A stretch of DNA of 64,000 nt from an uncultured Prevotellaceae bacterium (GTDB lineage Bacteria; Bacteroidota; Bacteroidia; Bacteroidales; Bacteroidaceae): NCBI GenBank assembly GCA_937893145.1, contig CALBJW010000148.1, forward strand, positions 1 through 64,000. The letters are read 5' to 3'. The notes under the pieces are model-generated. The model searched no databases. It was not told the DNA's origin and saw only the letters and a program-made list of their open reading frames with translations. Made by a program: the position numbers and the translations under genes. Numbering within the stretch: the first letter of the stretch is position 1; each line of letters starts with the position of its first letter. Shown here one piece after another: positions 36,756-43,500 of this stretch.

Positions 36756-39188
36756 ATGAAAAGAACCTTATTTTTAATTGCCGCTGTTGCTCTTTCGCTT
36801 GGTGCGAAAGCACAGGACAAGAGCGGTTATCCTATCTCTCAGGTACCATTTACAAGTGTCAAGGTCACAGAAGGAACATTCTGGGGACAGCGCCTTGAGG
36901 CAAGTCGTAACGTGACTATTCCTCTTGCATTCTCAAAATGTGAAGAGACACATCGCTATGAAAACTTCTCAAATGCTCATCAGCACATCATGGACCCTTC
37001 GAAGGTGTTCAAGATTGACCAGAACGCTTACACATTTGATGATACAGACCCATACAAGACTCTTGAAGGTGCTGCATACCTCATGCAGACATATCCAAAG
37101 GCTACTTTCAAGGGCAAGAGCCTCGACAAGTATTGTGATAGTGTGATTGCAGTCATCGCAAGTGGTCAGGAACCTGATGGTTATCTCAACACATTCCGCA
37201 CCATGAACCCTGAGCACCCACACAACTGGGAGGGTCCAAAGCGTTGGAGCAAGGTAGAGGACCTCTCTCACGAGTTCTACAACCTTGGTCACATGTGTGA
37301 GGCTGCAGTAGCTCATTATGTTGCTACAGGCAAGAAGAACTTCCTCAACATCGCCATCAAGTATGCTGATTGCGTATGTCGTGAGATTGGTCGCAACCCT
37401 GGTCAGGCTCGCGTAGTTCCAGGACACCAGATTGCTGAGATGGGTCTTGCTAAACTCTATCTCGCTACAGGCGACAAGAAGTATCTCGAACAAGCTAAGT
37501 TCTTCCTCGATGAGCGTGGTAAGACAACAATCAAGACTGAATACTCTCAGAGCCACAAGCCTGTACTCGAACAGGATGAGGCTGTAGGTCATGCCGTTCG
37601 TGCTGGTTACATGTATGCTGGTATGGCAGACATCGCTGCTCTCACAGGCGACAAGTCTTACATCGATGCTATCGACCGCATCTGGGACAACATCGTTGGC
37701 AAGAAGTATTACATCACTGGTGGTGTAGGTGCTACATCAAGTGGTGAGGCATTCGGCAAGAACTACGAACTCCCTAACATGTCGGCATACTGCGAGACTT
37801 GTGCTGCTATCGCACAGGTTTACCTCAACTACCGCCTCTTCCTCCTTCACGGAGAGTCAAAGTACTACGATGCACTCGAGCGTTCACTCTACAATGGTGT
37901 CATCTCTGGTATCTCAATCGATGGTGGTAAGTTCTTCTATCCTAACCCACTCCAGTCTATGGGCCAGCACCAGCGCCAGGAATGGTTCGGTTGTGCTTGC
38001 TGTCCTTCAAATGCAGCTCGTTTCATTCCTTCTCTTCCTCAGTATATGTATGCAGTTAAGGGCAAGACCCTCTACATCAACCTCTTCAATGGTAACACAA
38101 TGACTACTAAGGTTGGTGGCAAGGCTGTCACAGTAGAACAGGTAACAAACTACCCTTGGGAGGGTGATGTTGCTATCAACGTTAAGAAGGGCTCTGGCAA
38201 GTTCGCTATCAATGTTCGTATCCCAGGTTGGGTGAAGAACGAAGTTGTTCCTTCAAACCTCTACACATACTCTGATGGCAAGCGTCTCGGTTATACTATT
38301 AAGGTGAATGGCAAGGAAATGCAGGGTGAACTCGAAAACGGTTACTTCGTTATCAACCGCAACTGGAAGGCTGGTGATAAGATTTCTGTTCACTTCGACA
38401 TGGAACCTCGTACAGTTCGTGCTAATGGTCATGTTGCTGCCGATAAGGGTCGTGTATCTATCGAGCGTGGTCCTATCGTTTACTGTGCTGAGTGGCCAGA
38501 CAACAATGTTGATGTTCTTTCTGTTCTCATCAACCAGGAACCACAGTTCGCTAATGGCAAGGTAGAGATTGCAGGCACTTCTATTCCTACACTCATTACT
38601 GATGCTCAGACTCTTAACTTCAACAAGACAGGTAAGCTTGAGGCTGCTGATGCTCGTCTCACACTCATTCCTTACTATGCTTGGGCACATCGTGGCAATG
38701 GTAAGATGTCTGTATGGATTCCTCAGGACCTCAACGCCACTACTCCTGCTCTCCCAGCTTCTATCGCTTCTGAAAGTAAGGTGTCTGCTTCTGCAAAGCG
38801 TCTTCCAGCCCTCTCGGCTATCAACGACCGACTCATCCCTGCTGATGGCAACGACCGTAGCGTTCCTTACACTCACTGGTGGCCAAAGAAGAACACAACA
38901 GAATGGCTCGCATACGACTTCAAGCAGGCTGAGACAGTAAGCACATCTACAGTATTCTGGTTCGACGATGGTCCTTGGGGTGGTTGCCGTGTTCCAAAGG
39001 CATGGAAACTCTACTACAAGACTGAGGCAGGCGACTGGGCACCAGTCAAGAACCTCAACGAATATGGTACAGGCAAGGGTATGGCTAACATTGTCAACTT
39101 CGAACCTGTCAAGACTACTGCCATGAAGCTCGAAATCGTCCAGCCAGAGGAATTCTCTTGCGGCGTATTTGAGTGGAGCGTGAAGTAG
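36756..39188 (+). CDS. GH127 family beta-L-arabinofuranosidase
   Basis: 810 residues with a signal peptide (LFLIAAVALSLGAKAQ). An (alpha/alpha)6 barrel domain spans about 25-450: ASRNVTIPLAFSKCEETHRYENF, EFYNLGHMCEAAVAHYVATGKKNFL, YYITGGVGATSSGEAFGKNYELPN. The metal/catalytic cysteines stand in YCETCAAIAQ and QEWFGCACCPSNAARF, as in characterised GH127 enzymes where Cys acts as nucleophile with Zn2+. Beta-sandwich domains follow, and a C-terminal discoidin-like part (ETVSTSTVFWFDDGPWGGCRVPKAWKLYYK) may bind glycan. GH127 removes terminal beta-L-arabinofuranose. First gene of the plus-strand half of the locus. Confidence 0.92.
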   Translation: MKRTLFLIAAVALSLGAKAQDKSGYPISQVPFTSVKVTEGTFWGQRLEASRNVTIPLAFSKCEETHRYENFSNAHQHIMDPSKVFKIDQNAYTFDDTDPYKTLEGAAYLMQTYPKATFKGKSLDKYCDSVIAVIASGQEPDGYLNTFRTMNPEHPHNWEGPKRWSKVEDLSHEFYNLGHMCEAAVAHYVATGKKNFLNIAIKYADCVCREIGRNPGQARVVPGHQIAEMGLAKLYLATGDKKYLEQAKFFLDERGKTTIKTEYSQSHKPVLEQDEAVGHAVRAGYMYAGMADIAALTGDKSYIDAIDRIWDNIVGKKYYITGGVGATSSGEAFGKNYELPNMSAYCETCAAIAQVYLNYRLFLLHGESKYYDALERSLYNGVISGISIDGGKFFYPNPLQSMGQHQRQEWFGCACCPSNAARFIPSLPQYMYAVKGKTLYINLFNGNTMTTKVGGKAVTVEQVTNYPWEGDVAINVKKGSGKFAINVRIPGWVKNEVVPSNLYTYSDGKRLGYTIKVNGKEMQGELENGYFVINRNWKAGDKISVHFDMEPRTVRANGHVAADKGRVSIERGPIVYCAEWPDNNVDVLSVLINQEPQFANGKVEIAGTSIPTLITDAQTLNFNKTGKLEAADARLTLIPYYAWAHRGNGKMSVWIPQDLNATTPALPASIASESKVSASAKRLPALSAINDRLIPADGNDRSVPYTHWWPKKNTTEWLAYDFKQAETVSTSTVFWFDDGPWGGCRVPKAWKLYYKTEAGDWAPVKNLNEYGTGKGMANIVNFEPVKTTAMKLEIVQPEEFSCGVFEWSVK

Positions 39189-39222
39189 AGCCCCCTCCAA
39201 CTCCCCCAAGGGGGAGGGCTTG
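39189..39222. repeat. GC-rich dispersed hairpin, copy 3
   Basis: AGCCCCCTCCAACTCCCCC paired with GGGGGAGGGCTT directly after the GH127 stop codon. It could also serve as a weak terminator, but no T run follows. Confidence 0.65.
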
Positions 39223-39258
39223 TATGTACTAAGACAAGCGTAGTGTAATAATTTGAAA

Positions 39259-39993
39259 ATGAAAAGAGATAGTATAGAAACAAACAGGACCCCTATAACT
39301 TCCACCCTCCCCCGTTGGGGGAGCTGGAGGGGGCTCCTATTTGATCTCGACGGCACATTGACCAACACTCTTGATGATCTTCACGAGAGCGTTGGTCATG
39401 CGCTTTCTATGGTGGGCCTTCCTCAAAACGACATCAAGGACACCCGTCGCTTCTTGGGTAATGGCATCAAGAATCTCATCGACAAGAGCGTAGAGAATGT
39501 ATCGCCTGGTGCTTCCGAAGAACTGAAAGCACAGGTCTTGCAGTTCTTCCGAGAATACTATGTTCAGCATTCTCTCGACAAGACCGCTCCCTACGATGGC
39601 ATCATGGACATGCTCCACGAATGTAAGCGTCGTGGTTACATCACCGCCATAGTAAGCAACAAACTCGACCCTGCCGTGAAGGACATCCACCGCATGTTCT
39701 TCCAAGACTGCATCGACATCGCCATAGGCGAGACTCCCGACCTCCGTCGCAAACCCGCTCCCGACATGGTGAACGAAGCCATCCGCCAACTCTCTCTCCT
39801 CCACCACCGTCCCATCTCCCTCTCCGACTGCATCTACATAGGCGACAGCGAAGTGGACCTCCAGACCGCCCAAAACTCCGGCCTCCCCTGCATCGCCGTC
39901 TCCTGGGGCTTCCGCGACAAGGACTATCTCATTGACTGTGGTGCAAAAGTGATAGCCGATCATCCTTCGGAGATTATGGATTGCCTACGGTAA
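39259..39993 (+). CDS. HAD-family phosphatase (phosphoglycolate phosphatase-like)
   Basis: 244 residues from the ATG at 39259. HAD motifs: LLFDLDGTLTNTLDDL (nucleophile Asp29, Asp31), TAIVSNKLD, RRKPAPDMV and CIYIGDSEVDLQTAQNSG, with a helical cap between. Homologues normally begin 3-8 residues before the first Asp; here 28 precede it, and about ten of them (TLPRWGSWRG) are encoded by a copy of the dispersed GC-rich repeat. No alternative ATG, GTG or TTG lies between the repeat and the catalytic loop, so the repeat is translated or the gene is damaged. The GC-ending codons in the centre are marked compared with neighbours. Confidence 0.88.
   Translation: MKRDSIETNRTPITSTLPRWGSWRGLLFDLDGTLTNTLDDLHESVGHALSMVGLPQNDIKDTRRFLGNGIKNLIDKSVENVSPGASEELKAQVLQFFREYYVQHSLDKTAPYDGIMDMLHECKRRGYITAIVSNKLDPAVKDIHRMFFQDCIDIAIGETPDLRRKPAPDMVNEAIRQLSLLHHRPISLSDCIYIGDSEVDLQTAQNSGLPCIAVSWGFRDKDYLIDCGAKVIADHPSEIMDCLR
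39299..39342. repeat. GC-rich dispersed hairpin, copy 4 (inside the HAD gene)
   Basis: CTCCCCC...GGGGGAG arms followed by CTGGAGGGGGCTC, in frame with the HAD phosphatase and encoding residues about 15-26. It is inverted relative to the copy at 39189-39222, about 80 bases away. Confidence 0.7.
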
Positions 39994-40043
39994 TCCCCCC
40001 AAAAATTAATGTCTAACACATCTATAATACCTATCGAAAAATT

Positions 40044-42275
40044 ATGATTAAGAAAATTTTACTTTCATTCGTGGCAGCATTCATCTTGTCTCCACTCTCT
40101 AACGGAAACATATTCGCCAGCACACCCCCTCAGGGGGATGGGGGACCTTCCTTCACCCTTGGCGTAGATATGGGATGGCTCACCCAGTACGAGTCACAGG
40201 GATGGAAGTGCTACGACAAGAATGGTAATGAGCGTGAGTGCATGTCACTCATGGCAGACTATGGCATCACAGCAGAGCGCATCCGTGTGTGGGTGGACCC
40301 TTCCAAGCACGACAACTGGTGCGGAAAAGAAGATGTCCTCGTGAAGTGCCAACGCGCTAAGGCACTCGGACAGGACATCATGATTGACTTCCACTACAGC
40401 GACTGGTGGGCAGACCCAGCCAAGCAGAATATCCCTGCCTCATGGCGCGGCCATTCCTTCAAGAAGATGAAGAAGGACCTCGCCAACCACACCATCGAAG
40501 TGCTCTCCCTCCTCAAGTCTAACGGCATCAATGTCAAGTGGGTACAGATAGGCAACGAGACCTCCCACGGTATGCTCTGGAGCGTAAAGATGGACCCTAA
40601 GACTGGATGGGAATACAAAGATGAAAACGGTAATACCGTCATCACCGAAAGCATGGGCCACCTCGACCGCAACCCAGAACAATACGCTGGTTTCATCAGG
40701 GCTGGCTACGATGCAGTCAAGACCATCTACCCACAGGCCATCTGCATCGTTCACCTCGACAACGGATTCGACAACAACCTCTACAATCGCAACCTCGACA
40801 CTGTACTTAAATATGGTGGTAAGTTCGACATGATTGGCATGTCTATCTATCCTTACTGGAGCATCCAGGCTAAGCGCGAACCAAATGCCGAGAAGACCAT
40901 AACTGACTGTATCACAAACATCAACCTCGTTGCCGAGAAGTATGGTGTTGATGTCATGATTACCGAAACTGGTTTTGAGGTAGATGAAAAAAGACCAGCC
41001 ATCATGGAGGAAGGTCGTGAACAACTTCGCCGCCTCATCTACGAGTGCAAGAACAAGACCAATGGTCATTGCAAGGGCGTGTTTTACTGGGAACCTGAGT
41101 GTCGTCCTGGTCAGTACAAACTTGGTGCCTTCACCTCCGATGGTCGTCCTACCACCATCATGGATGGTTTCCTTGAGGGCAACTACAACGCCCAGTTCTG
41201 GCTCGACAACAACCGCAAGCATATCAACGCTCATGGTGGCAACATCATTCGCTATGGCAACAAGTATTATTGGTATGGAGAGAACCGTCCAGACCGAGGT
41301 TTCACTACCGAAGTGGGAGTGGAGGTTTATTCCTCTACCGACCTCAAGCATTGGACCGATGAAGGTGTAGCACTCGCAGTAAGCAACATCAAGGGACACG
41401 ACATCGAACGAGGTTGTATCATGGAACGCCCAAAGGTCATCTATAATGCTAAGACTAAGAAGTTTGTGATGCTCTTCCACCTCGAACTCAAGGGTAGGGG
41501 ATACGAGGCAGCACGAGTAGCATTTGCCCAGAGCGATAGCCCTACAGGACCTTTCCACTTCATCCGCAGCACTCGCATCAATGCTGGCATCTGGCCTTTC
41601 GACATGAGCAAGCAGCAGATTGCCGAAGCCAAGAAGACCGATGCCTCTGCTTGGAAGGACTGGTGGACTCCTGAGTGGCGCAAGGAAACAAAGAAGGGCA
41701 TGTACCTCTGGCGCGACATGGAGGGTGGTCAGATGTCACGCGACATGACCGTCTTCATCGATGATGATGGCAAGGCTTACCACATCACTTCATCGCAGGA
41801 GAACCTCACTCTTCTCATATCCGAACTCACAGACGACTATCTCGGCTACACAGGCAAATACACTATGGTGGCACCAGGTGGTCAGAACGAAGCACCAACC
41901 ATCCTCAAGCGTGATGGCAAGTACTGGCTCATCTGTTCTGGTTGCACTGGTTGGGACCCTAACGAGGCTCGTATGTTCTCTGCCGACAACATCTTCGGTC
42001 CTTGGACTCAACACCCATCTCCTTTCCACGGCAAACCAGCCTCATATCGTGGCTTCCAGGCAAACAAGACCTTCGGAGCGCAAGGCACCTACATCCTTGA
42101 ACGTGAGAAACTCACCCCTCAGGGCGCATCCCCTCTCACCACCGACTATGTCTTCATGGCAGACATCTGGAATCCTCGCCACCTCTCCCAGTCCCTCCAC
42201 ATCTGGCTCCCTATCCACTTCACCCCAGATGGCACCCCAACCATCGAGTGGACCGATGAGATACCAGTGAAATAA
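40044..42275 (+). CDS. GH53 endo-beta-1,4-galactanase fused to GH43 (subfamily 24-like) galactanase
   Basis: 743 residues. Signal peptide to about residue 26, then TPPQGDGGP, encoded by a copy of the dispersed GC-rich repeat. Residues about 38-385 are GH53: FTLGVDMGWLTQYESQG, ERIRVWVDP, IDFHYSDWWADPAKQ, acid/base Glu172 in VQIGNETSHGM, nucleophile Glu308 in VMITETGFEV. Residues about 390-743 match GH43 subfamily 24: INAHGGNIIRYGNKYYWYGENRP, RPKVIYNAKTKKFVMLFH, NEAPTILKRDGKYWLICSGCTGWDPNEARMF. The first half cuts beta-1,4-galactan internally. The second probably trims beta-1,3-galactan from its end. The pair suggests arabinogalactan or pectic galactan. The role of each half rests on family knowledge. 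Confidence 0.92.
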   Translation: MIKKILLSFVAAFILSPLSNGNIFASTPPQGDGGPSFTLGVDMGWLTQYESQGWKCYDKNGNERECMSLMADYGITAERIRVWVDPSKHDNWCGKEDVLVKCQRAKALGQDIMIDFHYSDWWADPAKQNIPASWRGHSFKKMKKDLANHTIEVLSLLKSNGINVKWVQIGNETSHGMLWSVKMDPKTGWEYKDENGNTVITESMGHLDRNPEQYAGFIRAGYDAVKTIYPQAICIVHLDNGFDNNLYNRNLDTVLKYGGKFDMIGMSIYPYWSIQAKREPNAEKTITDCITNINLVAEKYGVDVMITETGFEVDEKRPAIMEEGREQLRRLIYECKNKTNGHCKGVFYWEPECRPGQYKLGAFTSDGRPTTIMDGFLEGNYNAQFWLDNNRKHINAHGGNIIRYGNKYYWYGENRPDRGFTTEVGVEVYSSTDLKHWTDEGVALAVSNIKGHDIERGCIMERPKVIYNAKTKKFVMLFHLELKGRGYEAARVAFAQSDSPTGPFHFIRSTRINAGIWPFDMSKQQIAEAKKTDASAWKDWWTPEWRKETKKGMYLWRDMEGGQMSRDMTVFIDDDGKAYHITSSQENLTLLISELTDDYLGYTGKYTMVAPGGQNEAPTILKRDGKYWLICSGCTGWDPNEARMFSADNIFGPWTQHPSPFHGKPASYRGFQANKTFGAQGTYILEREKLTPQGASPLTTDYVFMADIWNPRHLSQSLHIWLPIHFTPDGTPTIEWTDEIPVK
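40122..40146. repeat. GC-rich dispersed hairpin, copy 5 (inside the GH53-GH43 gene)
   Basis: ACACCCCCTCAGGGGGAT followed by GGGGGA, a short form of the family, in frame just after the signal-peptide cleavage region (residues 27-35). Confidence 0.6.
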
Positions 42276-42315
42276 CCATGAACTTTTCCTCAACACATAC
42301 CGTAGTGTGAGCGAT

Positions 42316-42356
42316 AAGATATACTATCTTCCGCGATAAGATAGTATATCTTTTTT
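42316..42356 (+). terminator. Terminator of the GH127-HAD-GH53/GH43 unit
   Basis: Perfect 15-bp stem AAGATATACTATCTT / AAGATAGTATATCTT (42316-42330, 42338-42352), 7-base loop, T run after, 40 bases past the stop codon. Confidence 0.8.
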
Positions 42357-42479
42357 CATTAGTCCCTATTATCTTCCGCAAGTTTTGCCTCACTCTTCCG
42401 CAAGTTTTGCCCCATTCCTCCGTATGTTTTTCAGCAAACATACTATCAATAAAAATGGGTGTTTTTCGCGTTTTCTTCA

Positions 42480-42699
42480 AACATTCTACCAAATAACACC
42501 TAACTCGCTGACTACCACTCACATACCTTGGTAGAATGATGCTCCAACACTCTACCATCATTCGACCAACATTCTACCATCCCCATCCCCCAAAAAAACT
42601 GGTAGAGTGTTGGTAGAGAGTTGGTAGAGTGTTTGAGCAACACTCTACCAATTTATTTACCACTAAATCAACCACTTATCCCCATTTTGGTAGAATGTT
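42480..42699. repeat. Nine-copy TGGTAGARTGTT array
   Basis: The 12-mer TGGTAGA(A/G)TGTT or a one- to two-base variant occurs on the plus strand at 42528 (register 42529-42540, partial), 42600, 42611, 42622 and 42688, and on the minus strand at 42480-42491, 42546-42557, 42568-42579 and 42639-42650. Three plus-strand copies are spaced exactly 11 bases, one helical turn. The copies at 42622-42633 and 42639-42650 form a perfect 12-bp inverted repeat with a 5-base gap. This looks like an array of protein-binding sites. No rep, transposase or dedicated regulator gene is adjacent. Confidence 0.85.
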
Positions 42700-42889
42700 G
42701 AGTGTTTTTATCGTTAATTAGCCATTTCATCGCGTAAGCGCTTTCGAGCTTGATGAGAAAGAATTAACCGTCATCTTTTCGTTAATTTTATTTGCCTCCC
42801 ACAGAGTTCACTGAGCTCTCGGAGGTTTCAAGTCAGGGTAGTGAGAGACCACAGGCTCTGGCACTTCGTGCTTCGCAATGGAGTCCACA

Positions 42890-42931
42890 AAGAGACCCTC
42901 TCCCCACCCCTCTCCCTATAGGGTGAGGGTG
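42890..42931. repeat. GC-rich dispersed hairpin, copy 6
   Basis: ACCCTCTCC...CTCCCTATAGGGTGAGGGT; an imperfect copy of the family in the non-coding region. Confidence 0.6.
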
Positions 42932-42980
42932 ACCAGTAGCAATCCCATTGTAACAAGCAAATTTAAACACACCATCCAGA

Positions 42981-43020
42981 CGGCACTCCCTCCCTCACAG
43001 GGAGGGTTGGGGTGGGTCTC
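42981..43020. repeat. GC-rich dispersed hairpin, copy 7
   Basis: CTCCCTCCCTCACAGGGAGGG followed by TTGGGGTGGGTCTC: the same tail as the copies at 10715 and 53619. A reading frame across 42878-43072 is only repeat translation. Confidence 0.7.
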
Positions 43021-43049
43021 CTCCATCCCTCTGTGGGAGAAAACTTCAA

Positions 43050-43128
43050 ATGTAAGCGAAGCGTTCAAATGACCTTAAATGGATGTTCAAAAACCGCCAT
43101 CTAAGTTCATCAACCGCTTCGCTTACAT
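43050..43128. repeat. ATGTAAGCGAAGCG inverted repeat
   Basis: Perfect 14-bp arms at 43050-43063 and 43115-43128 with a 51-base spacer, directly before the 144-bp palindromic element. Confidence 0.7.
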
Positions 43129-43133
43129 CTTAT

Positions 43134-43277
43134 TTTATTGCCTACGGCGTACCATTAATTGACCGTCAATTTTTCCGTTAATTTTTTTGCTTTGCAAACA
43201 GCAATCCTAATAAAAATCTTTAACCAAAAATTAACGGTGAATTTACGATAATTACACGGTACGCCGTAGGCAATAAA
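43134..43277. repeat. 144-bp palindromic element
   Basis: Perfect 20-bp ends TTTATTGCCTACGGCGTACC (43134-43153) and its complement (43258-43277). The inner sequence is also partly self-complementary (CCGTTAATTTTT / AAAAATTAACGG). The GCCTACGGC core reappears at the centre of both toxin-antitoxin upstream repeats, and CAATCCTAA is also shared, so these elements may be related. It is MITE-like in shape, but no flanking duplication or transposase is seen. Confidence 0.75.
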
Positions 43278-43394
43278 TCAAATAAACTATGTATTTGTAT
43301 TTTAACTATATGCTTTTCAGCCCTTTTTTGTGTTTTTTTGAGCAATAATATACGATTTTTCGGTGAAAAGACACCTTATTATATAAAAAAGTCA

Positions 43395-43402
43395 TACCTT
43401 TG
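43395..43402 (+). promoter_or_regulatory. -7 element for the first LruC-type lipoprotein
   Basis: TACCTTTG, 99 bases before the ATG at 43501, giving a long AT-rich leader. No -33 TTG. Confidence 0.55.
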
Positions 43403-43500
43403 CAGCACCAAACGCAGAATGAGATAGAAGAATAAAGAACATTGAATTAGTATATAAACATTGAATTAATAACATTTTACACAAATCTATTTACAAACTA

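Larger units (their letters stand above)
42276..43500. other. 1.2-kb repeat-dense non-coding region
   Basis: No credible gene on either strand. In order it holds the terminator at 42316-42356, a 17-bp direct repeat (CTTCCGCAAGTTTTGCC at 42373-42389 and 42395-42411), a small hairpin GTATGTTT/AAACATAC (42422-42443), the nine-copy TGGTAGARTGTT array (42480-42699), AT-rich GTTAATT sequence, GC-rich hairpins (42890-42931, 42981-43020), an inverted repeat (43050-43128), a 144-bp palindromic element (43134-43277) and the promoter of the first LruC-type gene. Confidence 0.8.

Noticed and set aside
38253..39368. 371-codon open frame on the minus strand opposite GH127
   Set aside because: It is antisense to a clear GH127 gene; the codon bias of the real gene leaves the opposite frame open. 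The translation shows no recognisable fold.
40440..41558. 372-codon open frame on the minus strand opposite the GH53-GH43 gene
   Set aside because: Antisense shadow of a well-supported enzyme gene; no promoter or homology signs.
42878..43072. 64-codon plus-strand frame in the repeat-rich gap
   Set aside because: It is a translation of two GC-rich repeat copies, with no promoter and no gene-like composition.
42276..43500. Insertion sequence or plasmid origin
   Set aside because: Iterons and palindromes are present, but there is no transposase, rep or mobilisation gene and no target duplication was seen. The origin idea is kept only as a hypothesis.
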